Assembly (NCBI GenBank): GCA_977017575.1
Contig: CDRNVI010000158.1
Location: forward strand, 120,469 to 184,468
DNA length: 64,000 nt
Source of the DNA: Paramoeba atlantica
Lineage: Eukaryota; Discosea
Reading direction: 5' to 3'
A program made the position numbers and the translations under genes. Positions 1 through 10,438 of the stretch are shown in pieces; within the stretch, counting starts at the first letter, position 1, and each line of letters begins with the position of its first letter. The notes beneath the pieces are model-generated. The model saw only the letters and a program-made list of their open reading frames with translations, did not search any database and had not been told where the DNA came from.

Positions 1-285
1 GAAGAAGAAGAAGATCTGATGGATGATGTGGACACCCAAGAAAAGGGTGAATCTCAAGATGAAGAGACAGATATCTCAAGGATATCAAACGATTTTATGC
101 GTTTAATGGTACCCCTTTTTTCTCTTTGAATTTGTATTTTGTTGGTTTTCTAATTTTTTTTTTCGAAAAAGGTGGTTCCAGATGATCGGGCAACCAAAAT
201 TGCAAATGATGAACAAAAAGAACTTGTTCAAGGAAATTTCAAAATTTCAGAAGAAATGGAAGAATTTTATCGAAAACTGGTGTGA
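1..285 (+). CDS. C-terminal end of an acidic protein of unknown function (partial)
   Basis: The gene enters the window from the left. Exons 1-108 and 172-285 join in phase 0 across a T-rich GT-AG intron and give the last 73 residues, ending in a TGA. The first exon is rich in Glu and Asp (it opens with EEEEDLMDDVD); the second reads VVPDDRATKIAND and ends EEFYRKLV. No domain is recognised. The intron is typical for this genome, which supports a real gene; the product cannot be named because most of it lies outside the window. Confidence 0.6.
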
Positions 286-789
286 AAAGAGAGGAAAACA
301 TCGAAACCCATAAGGGGGCATTTCAACGGAATGCACAGCGCCGGTTATCTGTTGCCCTTATTGCAAGCATGGCCAGGAAATATGATCTCAATCTGCCAAG
401 GACTCTCCCTGTGATCCTCCCAGCATTGTGGTCTCGGCCTCTCTTTCAACTCCTCCAGCTTTTTCTTTCAGTCTCTCTCCACTTCGCTCGATAAACCAGC
501 CACGGCAGGCTCTTCGCTCTAGGATGTCGAGTCTCTGAGTGCGCCCCTCAACCAAACTGTGCCCATCTCTTTCGACTCAGTCCCAGTTAACAAAATTCAA
601 GAAATAAAAAAAGAAATAAAAAAATCGAGAACCTGACAGAAAAAGGGAGTTCGATTCTCTGAGGAGTTTCTTTTTTTCATTTTTTAAGAGACTTTTTTAG
701 CAACTTTTTGCTCTTTTTTTTTGGTGACGACGCTTTTTTTTGTGTTGTTTGCCTTCTTTTGTTTGTGTTTTGTGGTTCACATCAAAAGT
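286..789. other. Intergenic stretch with an unexplained GC-richer tract
   Basis: This is the spacer between the first gene and U1-70K. Bases about 300-580 are clearly more GC-rich than the surrounding spacer DNA and lack long T or A runs. A 70-codon frame (282-494, plus) crosses part of it but resembles nothing I know and overlaps the previous stop. I looked for U1-U6, SRP, 5S and tRNA hallmarks and saw none that convinced me. From 600 on the sequence is A/T-rich and probably holds the U1-70K promoter. Confidence 0.4.
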
Positions 790-1986
790 ATGACAAGCCA
801 TCTCCCACCTGGACTTTTGGCCTTGTTCGTGGCCCGGCCTCCAATTGATTATGTTGAACCTCTCAAGAAAAGAAAAATGCCTCCTGTGGATGGGATTGCC
901 AAGTATCTCGAGAGGTGTGGTGAAGGAGAACAACGCGAGTACGAGTACACAGGTGGGTATGAAAGCCGACTTGTGAAAAGACGGAAGAAAACGGAGGAGT
1001 TAAAACAAAAGAATGAAGAGAAAGCTCAACAAGGAATCAAAGAACATGATCCAAATTCAGATCCGAACGTTGATGGGGATGGGTACAAAACAATCTTTGT
1101 TGGGAGGTTGCCTTACGAGATCACAGAACCTGCTCTTCGTCGTGAGTTCGAAGTTTATGGTCCTGTTCGAAAGGTTACTTTGATCTATGATCGTGAAGGA
1201 AAACCAAGAGGCTATGGCTTTATTGAGTTTGAGAGAGAAAGAGACATGAAAGCTGCTTATGAGACTGCAGATGGTCGCCGTCTTCTTGGTCGCCGAATTT
1301 TGGTCGATGTTGAACGTGGACGAACAGTTAAAAATTGGGTTCCTCGTCGTTATGCAGGAGGTCTCGGAAACCCTCGTCCTGAACTTCTCCCAAAAGTTGG
1401 TAAGAAAAGGTATTTCTTTTTTTTTTCTTTCTTTTCAGTTTTCCCCTTCCTCTTCCCCTCCTCTCTTCCCCTTTCTTCTCTTTTTCCTTCTTTCCCCCAT
1501 TCCCTTCCCTTTTTTTCTTGAGATTGCAGTTCCTTGAACATTTATCTTTTTTTTTTTATATAAAAAAGTGGATCATCGAGTCAACAACCTGCAAAAACTC
1601 GTCCATCCCAAGAACCAAGACATGTACCGGAGCAGCCATATCGAGATGATAGAGGAGGAAGAGATCGGTATGGTGGTGGTGGTGGTGGTGGTGGCCAAGG
1701 TGGTGGCCATGGTGGTGGCCATGGTGGCGGCAGTTATGGTGGGGATCGTCGTGGGAATGATCGTCGTGGAGATGATCGCCGAGGCGGATATGGTGGTGGT
1801 GGAGATCGTGGGTATGGGGGTGGTGGTGATCGAAGTTATGGTGGTGGCGGTGGTGGTGATCGAAATCGATACAATTCTGGAGGTGGAGGAGGTGGAGGTG
1901 GTGGAGGTGGAGGAGGTGATCGAAGAAGAAACCAAGGGGCTGACGAAGGTTACGAAAACTTCCGTGATCGACGACGAAAGTATTAG
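790..1986 (+). CDS. SNRNP70: U1 small nuclear ribonucleoprotein 70 kDa protein
   Basis: Exons 790-1409 and 1569-1986 join in phase 2 (donor AAAAG|GTATTT) to give 345 residues. The N-terminus (MTSHLPPGLLALFVARPPI, then a GIAKYL motif) matches the U1-70K N-terminal segment that contacts U1-C and U1 core proteins. An RRM follows: RNP2 is TIFVGRLPY and RNP1 is KPRGYGFIEF, then the family signature DVERGRTVKNWVPRR. The usual Arg/Ser-rich tail is replaced by a Gly-rich tail with repeated GGDRR, RGGY and GGGG blocks. The protein binds stem-loop I of U1 snRNA in 5' splice-site recognition. I start at 790 because an upstream in-frame hydrophobic extension has only a TTG and is not family-like. Confidence 0.93.
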
Positions 1987-2334
1987 ATTTTCAAGTGGTG
2001 GTGTTTTTTTTTTGAGGTATGTTATTTGTGATAGGTGTATTTTGGTAGGTGTGTTGTTTGTTTTTCTTTTTCCTTTTTTTTTTTGGTTTTTTCTTTGAGA
2101 GAAAATAGATTTTTCACTTTTTCTTTTGGGGTACTTCTGAAAATTTCTGGTAGGTAGCTGTTAAGGTGAGGTTTTCTTTCTTTTGATGAGAGATGAAGAA
2201 AGACAAAGTGAATCTAAGGTTGGATTGAACCCAATAAAAAAACTTTTTAAAAAAGAGAAAGTGTGTCTTGGAAATTTTGGGGTTTTTTTTTCTTTGTCAA
2301 AGAAGAGAGTTTTGTCTTTTTGCTGTGTTCTGAA

Positions 2335-2456
2335 CCCGCTGATCGTCCACTCTCACCATCTACTTTGTTCACCATCTACTTTTTTCACCATCTACTACTT
2401 GAATAACGAAACAAGAGAGTGATGAGAAGAGAGGGTGAGAGTGGACGATCAGCGGG
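2335..2456. repeat. Perfect 23-bp inverted repeat over the 3' end of the small minus-strand gene
   Basis: Arms 2335-2357 and 2434-2456 are perfect reverse complements (23 bp), separated by 76 bases. The loop contains three near-identical copies of a 16-base unit beginning CACCATCTACTT. The right arm contains the TGA stop of the minus-strand gene ending at 2449, so its mRNA would fold into a strong hairpin right at the stop. Bases 1987-2334, between the U1-70K stop and this repeat, are T-rich and hold no gene I can support. Confidence 0.8.
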
Positions 2457-2823
2457 CTTTCCGCCGCGCTGTTGCCGTCATTCCTGCAGCTTCGTCGTCT
2501 TCTCCAGCATTGAGAACTTCTGATCCAGACCCACTCGCTCCTGTTGTAAGAGGAGTAGAAGTAGCGATTGCCAATAAGGGTGATGTTGTGGTTTGAAAAG
2601 AAGAATAAGAGGGAGCGGAAGTGGTAAACTTTTGTGAGAATGTTGTACTGGTGGAAAGGCTTTGGCTGGTGATGGATGAGGAGGTTTTTGATTGGAAAGT
2701 AATTCCTCCGACCGTCATGGATGATTGAAGAGCTCGAAGTTGAGACCCATGAACTAAATTTGGGCGAAATGAAGAGGTGACGATTCCTCTTCGCATCCCG
2801 TTCAAAGCCAAACGACAAGCCAT
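2449..2823 (-). CDS. Small Ser/Thr-rich protein with a likely mitochondrial presequence
   Basis: A single uninterrupted frame encodes 124 residues. The first ~35 residues (MACRLALNGMRRGIVTSSF...) have Arg, Ala and Ser, no acidic residue, and could form an amphipathic helix, as in mitochondrial targeting presequences. The rest is low-complexity Ser/Thr, then an acidic patch (GEDDEAAG) and a basic end (TARRKAR). No family is recognised. The frame is GC-richer than its flanks and has an AT-rich upstream stretch, which supports coding; the competing 149-codon frame on the same strand looks like a shadow. The stop lies in one arm of a 23-bp inverted repeat. Confidence 0.5.
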   Translation of the reverse strand: MACRLALNGMRRGIVTSSFRPNLVHGSQLRALQSSMTVGGITFQSKTSSSITSQSLSTSTTFSQKFTTSAPSYSSFQTTTSPLLAIATSTPLTTGASGSGSEVLNAGEDDEAAGMTATARRKAR

Positions 2824-2855
2824 GATTTGTTTCTCTCAGGTTTTTTTGAAACCGA

Positions 2856-2887
<32 letters not shown>

Positions 2888-3073
2888 ACGAGAGAACTTT
2901 TTTCAAAACCGAGAAAAGATCTTTTTGATTTTTCGATTGTAGATAAATTCTTCCAAGAAAAAAATGGAAAGATAATTACTGAATTGGCTTGAATCATCTC
3001 GACCAAAAGGAATGACGATTGACTTGGGTTTGGGGGAGAAGGAATCATCCAAAATGGTATGGTAATTTTTTCT

Positions 3074-3463
3074 TTATGTCCTCTTTGCAGGTTTTAAAGG
3101 AAAACTAGAAAGAGAGAGGATCATGGCATCGAACCATTCATCTCTCTCTCCTTTGTTTCGAGCGCGAAAATAATAACTGTGGTCTGTTTTGGATTTCACA
3201 GAAATATATTTTGGGTTCTTTCTTGCCTCAACCTTTTCCACCTCATTTGGAGGTTTGTTCAAGAAGGAGCGAGGAAAAAAAAAAGAAGAAAAAAAGAATC
3301 AAACTGCAATATCAACCATGATTTCCCCGCCCCTCTCTCCATAGCAATAAATGTGACCATTTGCGACAACCACCCACGATGGCATCCTGTTCGCCAGGAA
3401 TGACGAACTGGGGAGCATTACCAATGTTCCCTCTTTTTCACCAACCTCTCCAGGATCATCCAT
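3074..3463 (-). CDS. Stand-alone PH-domain protein
   Basis: Exon 1 is 3463-3305 and exon 2 is 3241-3074 (minus), joined in phase 0 over a 63-base intron, giving 108 residues. The whole protein is one pleckstrin-homology fold: a first strand at EGTLVML, then SWVVVANGHIYCYGER, then KYISVKSKTDHSYYFRA, and the closing helix with the hallmark Trp (NKGERDEWFDAMILSL). It starts directly with the domain (MDDPGEVGEKEG) and ends a few residues after the helix, so no catalytic partner is fused. Such domains bind phosphoinositides or proteins at membranes. Exon 1 is too short to stand out as a frame and was found by completing the domain. Confidence 0.8.
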
Positions 3464-3765
3464 CTATCCCGCGGTTTCTCTTTTTCACTTTGTCAGTGAA
3501 AAATTCTTTTTTATGAACTTTATCAACTTCTTAATGACTGAAACCAAATCATTAAGAATCAAGGATCAAGAAAATCTTTTGTTCGTGGCCAAAGAGACCA
3601 AACAAAAACAACAAAACCCTCGAAAATAGTTGGATGTTTTTAAACGATCGTATGACCTAAAATTATTGATTTTTGCACAAAAAATAATTTAGAAAATAAA
3701 TTAAAAATACCCAACCACCATAAGTATCAAGTCGTATTGCACTTTTTTTGTGTTTGGGGACAAAG
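3464..3765. other. Intergenic region upstream of the calpain gene
   Basis: This is AT-rich spacer between two divergent genes and so presumably holds both promoters. It contains two small perfect hairpins: an 8-bp stem at about 3481-3503 (TTTTTCAC / GTGAAAAA) and another at about 3531-3556 (CTTAATGA / TCATTAAG). No coding signal is seen. Confidence 0.4.
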
Positions 3766-6700
3766 ATGAAAAAATCGATTGGTTTACGTTCTAAACTCAA
3801 AACGAGATTTTCTTCTTCCAAAAAATTAGAGAAAGCATATCAGAATTTACAACCTGATTCTGTGGAGGAGATTCGGCAATTGTTTCAGAAGTATGATCGA
3901 GATAACTCAGGTTCTTTTTTGAGAAGAAAAACACTTTTCCCCTCCCTCATTTTTTTTGCTGACATTTTGCTCCCTTTTCTTTCCCTCTTTCTCAAAAATG
4001 TAGGGACAATTGATGCAAAAGAATTAGCAAAGGCGGTTGGTGTTCTCTTGGGTTGTCCTCTCTCAAAACAGAATGCGGAACTGATGTTGGAAAGGGTCGA
4101 CACAGACAAGTCTGGATCGGTGAGTTTTGACGAATTCAAACATTTGACAGCTCTTGTAATTACGCTGAAAAAACAATTTGATGAAGCGGACAAAGACAAA
4201 TCGAAGACCTTAACCGCTTCTGAAATGGTTCCGTTGCTGAATCAACCGCCAAATAGTTACAAGTTTTCTCTCAAAACAGCGGAAGGATTTATCAAAATGT
4301 TTGACGATGATGAGAGTGGAACCATTTCATATCAAGAATATTTCAACTTGTCGTTCTATCTCCGAGAGTTGGAACACATTCATGACGAAAGATTAAGCGA
4401 CGTGGAAGAAGGGAGACAAGTTCAAGAATGGTCTCATTATTTGAAAGGGGTGTTGGGGAAACGGTTGGCGAGTGATAAAAAAGCTCTGGAACAATTTCAA
4501 AAGTTAGATAAGAACAAAAATTTCGAGCCTTTTGCGGAAACAGTGATTCGAGTTTGGGTTTCTTCCTTGTCAGGAAAACAAAAGAAGGGCGATCGAGATG
4601 TTTTGAAGGTTTGTGTGTTTGCTCTTCTTTTTCTCTCTTACTTACTCTTAAAAAAATAAGAGTTTTTTTTTCGAAAGTTTTCTCACTTAAATCAATTAAA
4701 AAAAGGTCAGAAAAAACATACGAGAAAGGAGGAAAAGAAAAATGGTTCGTAAATCTCCATCTTTTGCAAAGTCAGAGAAAGCTTCCCAAAATTTACAACC
4801 TGATTCCCTTTCATCAATTCGAACATTATTTGATCGATATGATCGAGACCATTCGGGTAATCTCTTTTTTCTTTTTTCTTTTCTGTTTTAATCTCTCTCT
4901 CTTTTTTACTACATCTTGTGTTTCTTAAATTTAATCTTTTTCTTTTCACAGGAAAGATCGACTCTTCAGAACTTGCTTCTGCAATGGGGGCACTTTTAGG
5001 GTGTACACTCAACAAACAGAATGCTGAATTAATGTTGGATCGCGTCGATACTGATCGATCAGGAACAATCAATTTCGATGAATTCAAAAGCCTGACTGGG
5101 ATTGTGATTTCTTTCAAGAAACAGTTTGATGAAGCGGACAAGGATAACTCGAAAACGTTGTCAGCTGAAGAAATGTTACCATTGTTGAATCAACCACCAA
5201 ATAACTACAAATTTACACAAAAAACAGCCGTGAATTTCATCCAAACTTTTGATGATGATAAAACAAAGTGGGCAATCTCGTATGTTGAGTTCATCAACCT
5301 CGCCTTTTACCTCCACGAATTGGAACATCTTCATGACGAAAGAGTCAATGATTTAGGAGAAGGAGGGGGACCAAAAGAATGGTCTTATTATTTGGTTGGA
5401 GTGTTGGGCGAAAAGTTAGCGAATGACCCAAAAATTTTGGAACAATTTCGTCCTTTGGATAAAAATACTGCTTTTGAGCCTTTTGCTGAGAAGATTATTG
5501 CGATTTGGCGATCTTCTGCTGGAAAAGGGGCTTCTCGAGAGGCTCTGAAGGTTTTCAATTTATCTTTTTTGTTAAAAAAAAGTGTTTGGAGGGTTTTGAT
5601 TGAGATATTCTTTTCCAATTTGATATTAATGTTAAAAAAAGACTCTTTGGGTTTGTTCAAAGGAAGGAAATTAATTTTTTTTTGAAGGTTCGAAAAAATT
5701 TGCGGGAAAGGCAACCACGACGGAGGATCCACAGTTCACCATCTTTTCGAAAAGATGAGACGGCAATGGAGAAGTTACAGCCTGGGATGATGGATGATGT
5801 TCGTAAATTATTTAACCAATTTGATAAAGACCGTTCTGGTATATATTTTTTTATGTTCGTTTTTTCTTTTATTTCTTTTTTTTTTGGAACTCAAAAAGAT
5901 GTCCCTTCTTCTGTTTAGGACAAATTGATGCCAAAGAGCTTGCGTCTGCTGTTGGAGTTCTTATCTCTTGTTCGCTCAACAAACAAAATGCGGAATTGAT
6001 GTTAGATCGGGTCGATACTGATCAATCAGGAACGGTGAGCTTTGAAGAGTTTAAACATCTGACCGGTCTTGTAATTACTCTGAAGGAACAGTTTGATGCA
6101 GCTGACAAAGACAAATCTAAAACGTTGACCGCTTCTGAGATGATTCCATTATTGAATCAACCGCCAAATAGCTACAAATTTTCTCTTGATACAGTGAAAG
6201 AGTTTATTAAAATGTTTGACGATGATGCAAGTGGGACAATTTCGTATCAAGAATACTTTAACTTGGCGTTCTATCTTCGAGAGCTCGAGCATATTCATGA
6301 TGAAAGAGTAAATGATATGGAAGAAGGGGGAGGAGTGAAAGAATGGCCTCATTATTTGAGTGGAGTATTGGGGAAGGGGTTAGCAAAAGAAGAGAAAGTT
6401 TTGGAAATGTTTTCTCCTTTGGAGAAGAATACAATTTTTGAACCCTTTGCTGCAATTGTTATTGGGATCTGGGGTTCTCCGATTGGACGATCTGCAAATC
6501 GAGATGAAGCTCTGAAGGTTAGTGCGAACACATATTCTTTTTTTTTATTTTCTTTTCTGATTTTTTTTCTTTGACTATTGTAATCTGCAGTTGAAAATCG
6601 AAAGATATATTTTTTCAAAAAATTAATTTTTTTTTTTTAAAGGTGCGAACGTCAATGAGAGAAAGGCGACCACCAAAGCGGTCACGACCAGCAGGAGCTC

Positions 6701-9081
6701 GAGTGGCAGTGAAACATCAATTAACAATGCAAAAAGAAAAAGCATTCAAAGAATTTGAAGTTCGACAGAAAACGTTTGTGGCGGAAAAGAAAAAGAAAAA
6801 GAAGTCGGACTCAGATCTCTGGTGTGACCCAGACTTTCCTGCAAACGATTCGATTTTACCCCCGAAGGGTCGCCTCGGAGGTTGGAAACAATGTGTGTGG
6901 TTAAGGCCACAAGAAATCATTGCTCCAACAGGGAAAGAAGCAAAGTTGTTTGTTGATGGGTCGGAAGAAGGGGATGTTATGCAAGGTATTTTGGGTGACT
7001 GTTGGTTCCTTTCTGCCATCTCTGTTCTTGCAACGACAGAAGATTTAATTCAAGAGATGTTTGTTGCAGTAGCTCCGGAGAAGGGGATGTATAGAGTAAG
7101 ATTTTGGAAGGATGGGGAATGGAAATATGTTGATATTGATGATCGATTGCCTTGTTCTCCTGATACTCGATTTCTCTTGTTTGCTTCTTGTCGGGAACAA
7201 TCCGAATTTTGGGTACCTTTGCTCGAAAAGGCTTATGCAAAGCTCCATGGATCTTACTATTCTTTGGAGGGTGGGTCAACGACTCATGGTTTGAAAGATA
7301 TGACTGGAGAAGCTACCGAGTTAATTGATCTTGAAGACCAAACGAATCCAATGGCAAAAGATCCAAATTTGCTCTGGGGAATGTTGTTAAAATGTATGGA
7401 AGAGAGTTTTCTCCTTGGATGTTCAATTTCGATGAGTGGAGTTGCGGCGGAGAGTGTTTCTGCGGAAGGTTTGTTGTACAAGCACGCATATGGTATTCTT
7501 GATGTCCAAGAAATCCAAGGCCATAAGTTAATTCGAATTCGGAACCCTTGGGGAAAACAAGAGTGGACAGGACGATGGTCTGATGAGAGTCGAGAATGGA
7601 CACCTGCTTTAATGAGACACTTTGATTATGATTTTGGTGATGATGGAACATTTTTTATGTGTTTGGAAGATTTCCACCGTAATTTCAATAAGATTCACGT
7701 TCTCCGAATGCTGACAGATGATGTTGGCGAGAAGTGGGAGAAGAAATCTTTTCGATCTGCTTGGACCAAGAAACCAGAGCGTGCTGGTGGATGTTTGAAC
7801 CACCCAGAATTGTTCTTAAAGAACCCTCAATTTGCACTTTGTGCTCGTCAAAATTCCAGAATATTTGTCTCTCTTTCTCAGCCATGCCTGCGTTATAGTT
7901 GCCGGAAGAAACCAGGGAGTCACAATTCGAAGAAATACTCAGCCATTGGGATTAATGTCCTCAAACATTCTTCGACAACTGAGAGGATGATTGCGCTTAG
8001 TGGTCAGCCAATTGCAAAGTCTCGTTATTCTCCAACCAGAGACCAAACTCTCGAATTTGCGATCGAGGCGAATCAAAACTATATCATCATTCCTACAACT
8101 TTTGAGCCAGGTGTTTTGGGGGAGTTTGAGTTGCTTGTTTATGTTCAAAATGGTGCGGAGGTAGTTACTGAACTTGTGAAAGAACCCGAAGGAATGTTAA
8201 TGCAGACTGGGGAGTGGAAAGGTTTGTCAGCTGGTGGGTGTACGAACCACGGATCTTGGATTCACAATCCCCAATTTTCTGTTGTTCTTTCTCAGGAATC
8301 TTCTTCTTCTTCTTCTCTCGCAGGAAAAATGACAATCTCTTTGGAACAGTTGGGAGATTCGGCACCTCTTCCTGTTGGGTTTTATTTGTTTAACAAAAGG
8401 GATTCCAATCCACCAGGAGTCCCTCCAACTGCTGCTCTTCGTCAAATTTCACAAAACAAGACGAGAGTGAAAACTGATTTCTCAAGAAATAAGAAGATTT
8501 CGATGGAGGCTCCAATCGCAAATCTCGCAGCTGAACTTCCCCTAACTATCGTTCCATCCACTTTTGATCCTGGAATGGAGAGAAAGTTTAAAGTTGAGGT
8601 GGTTTTTACTCCAAAAAGAGGATCACCTCCAAAAGGATTATCTCTTTGTCCTGTCCAAGAATTTCAAGCAACAGAGGTAGTTAATGGAAAATGGCAACTC
8701 CCTGATCTGGCTGGAGGATGTGCGAACCATTCTACTTGGTTACAAAACCCCCTTTATCTTCTCAAGTTCAAAAATGGAGCTTTTCCCAAAGGTCATATTA
8801 TCATGACTTTGGCTCATAAGAAAGGACCTGGCGGAGGAAAGAGAGAGCCTTCTGGGATTGATCTTTTTGAAAAAGTTCCAAGTGGTGGGAAAGGGAAAGG
8901 AGGAATTTTGGGAACGAAGATTGTTTCATCTCAATTTAGTCCAAATCCTGTGGTGGAAGCTGATGTTGATGGATCGAAGGAATATGTGTTGTTGTTGGCC
9001 ACATTTAATCCTGGAATTCAGGGAGATTTTTTGTTGTCAGTATTTTCGACATCTCATTCGATGAGTTTGAGTCCTGTTTGA
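3766..9081 (+). CDS. Calpain with three tandem four-EF-hand modules and three C2-like domains
   Basis: Seven exons (3766-3910, 4004-4608, 4706-4856, 4952-5550, 5688-5838, 5919-6517, 6643-9081) give 1,562 residues. Residues 1-750 are three ~250-residue copies of one module, each with four EF-hand loops (in copy 1, DRDNSGTIDAKE, DTDKSGSVSFDE, DKDKSKTLTASE and DDDESGTISYQE) and a ~90-residue tail. From 751 comes a papain-like calpain core: Cys870 in GDCWFLSA, His1031 in KHAYGIL and Asn1051 in RNPWG, so the triad is intact. Three calpain-type C2-like domains follow, each with an AGGCxNH motif. The fourth loop of module 2 (DDDKTKWAISYVE) has an extra residue and probably binds calcium poorly. Introns fall at identical places and phases in each module, showing exon-pair duplication. 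Likely a calcium-activated cytosolic cysteine protease. AATAAA occurs soon after the stop. Confidence 0.92.
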
Positions 9082-9182
9082 GGAGTTCAAAGGGAATAAG
9101 AAGAAAGAAAAATAAAGATGATTTTTTTTTGGACAAGCCAACAAACCAGAAAAAGTTCCAAACGCTAAATTCAAGCCAAAAA

Positions 9183-9190
9183 ACCTAAAT
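9183..9190 (+). promoter_or_regulatory. Shared upstream element of the GTPase array, copy 1
   Basis: The motif ACCTAAAT followed by a T run lies 113 bases before the start codon of the first GTPase gene. The same block precedes all four GTPase genes. It could be a core promoter or transcription-start element, or simply a remnant of tandem duplication. Confidence 0.35.
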
Positions 9191-9295
9191 TTTTTGTTTG
9201 CAGTTCAAACTTTTGCAGAGAAAAGGCGTTTGAAGAGAAAAAGTGAGACATGAGAAGGGGGAAGAAAAGAAACGATTCGATAAAGATATTTTGGG

Positions 9296-10171
9296 ATGGG
9301 GAAAAGTCAATCACGACAACTAAGTCAATATGAACCGGTTGAAGAAGATAACAAAGAGAAAAAAAGACCAAAAGGAATCAAAGTTGCTCTGTTAGGGAGA
9401 AGGAAAGTTGGAAAAAGTGCTTTGGTTGTCCGGTTTGTTTCGAGAGAGTTTCTTGTCGACTATGATCCTACGATTGTAGAATGGTTTTTTGTTTTTGTTT
9501 TGTTTGTTTCATTGTTATTTTTGTTGACGAAATGGTTTTTTTTTAGTGATCGAAGAGTCGTTCGTTTGGAGGATGATGGAGAGGACCTTCTCTTCGACCT
9601 CCTTGGTTTGTTCTTTTCTTCTTGGAAGAGAAACACAGAAATGAATGACTCAATTCTCCTCTCTATAGATACAGCAGGACAAGAAGAATTCACGGTACTG
9701 AGAGACAGTTACATGAATTACAACCAATCGTTTATCTTCGTGTATTCTGTTACTTCAAAATCCTCTTTCGAAGAAATTCGAACTTTTTATGAACAAGTTC
9801 AAAGGGTGAAGAGAGAAAATCCAGTTGGGATTTTGATTGGAAACAAAATCGATCTTGAATCAGAAAGAGAAGTTTCAACTGAAGAAGGTGAAAACTTGGG
9901 GATTGAACTTAATCTTCCATTCCTTGAAACAAGTGCATTGAACAATACGAATGTGGAAGAAATGTTCCAATTGATTGGTTCTCACACTATTTATGGAGAA
10001 CGTACAAATTGTGCCAAAATCTCCAAGAAGATCAAACCTGCAAGACAAATATCTCCTAAAACTTTGTTTGAGTATGAAAAAGACAGAAAGAGACTCATCT
10101 TTTCGGCAGGGATCCAATTTGCATTGCGATCCCCTTCTCCAAAAACCTTCCACAAGAACCGTTTGAACTGA
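9296..10171 (+). CDS. Ras-family small GTPase, array copy 1
   Basis: Exons 9296-9483, 9547-9605 and 9669-10171 give 249 residues. The G1 loop is GRRKVGKS, switch I region DYDPTIVE, G3 DTAGQEEF (Gln61 kept), G4 GNKIDL and G5 ETSAL, all in the Ras order. Positions equivalent to Ras Gly12 and Gly13 are Arg and Lys, changes that in animal Ras block GAP-stimulated hydrolysis. The N-terminus MGKSQSRQ has Gly2 and Ser6, the N-myristoylation pattern, and there is no C-terminal CAAX box; instead the longest tail of the array (~65 residues, Lys/Arg-rich) ends in KNRLN. Membrane attachment by myristate is inferred. The switch I segment has CD where the other copies have SY or HY. Confidence 0.9.
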   Translation: MGKSQSRQLSQYEPVEEDNKEKKRPKGIKVALLGRRKVGKSALVVRFVSREFLVDYDPTIVEWFFVFVLFVSLLFLLTKWFFFSDRRVVRLEDDGEDLLFDLLGLFFSSWKRNTEMNDSILLSIDTAGQEEFTVLRDSYMNYNQSFIFVYSVTSKSSFEEIRTFYEQVQRVKRENPVGILIGNKIDLESEREVSTEEGENLGIELNLPFLETSALNNTNVEEMFQLIGSHTIYGERTNCAKISKKIKPARQISPKTLFEYEKDRKRLIFSAGIQFALRSPSPKTFHKNRLN

Positions 10172-10337
10172 AATGTTCTCCCAAATAAAATTATCTATTA
10201 ACCTAATATTTTATGTTTTGATTTGTGGAAGAGGAAGGGAGAAGAGAACCAAATAAAAGAGTTAAGTGCAAATCCATTGAACAAAAAGAATGTGGATTCA
10301 AAAATGGATGGATGGATTCCAAAGTTCAAATCAAGAG

Positions 10338-10345
10338 ACCTAAAT
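10338..10345 (+). promoter_or_regulatory. Shared upstream element of the GTPase array, copy 2
   Basis: ACCTAAAT plus T run, 101 bases before the second GTPase start codon. As in copy 1, a GTTCAAAC block lies just downstream. Confidence 0.35.
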
Positions 10346-10438
10346 TTTGTGTGTTTTTTGAGGTTCAAACTCTTTTTTTGCAGAGAAAAGGAGAGAGATG
10401 AGACGACAAAGAAGAAGAAACGATAAGAATTCTTGGCG

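Noticed and set aside
1573-1935. Ser/Thr/Ile-rich minus-strand frame opposite the U1-70K Gly-rich tail
   Set aside because: It is the shadow of GGT/GGA codons; the plus-strand frame is continuous with the U1-70K RRM after splicing.
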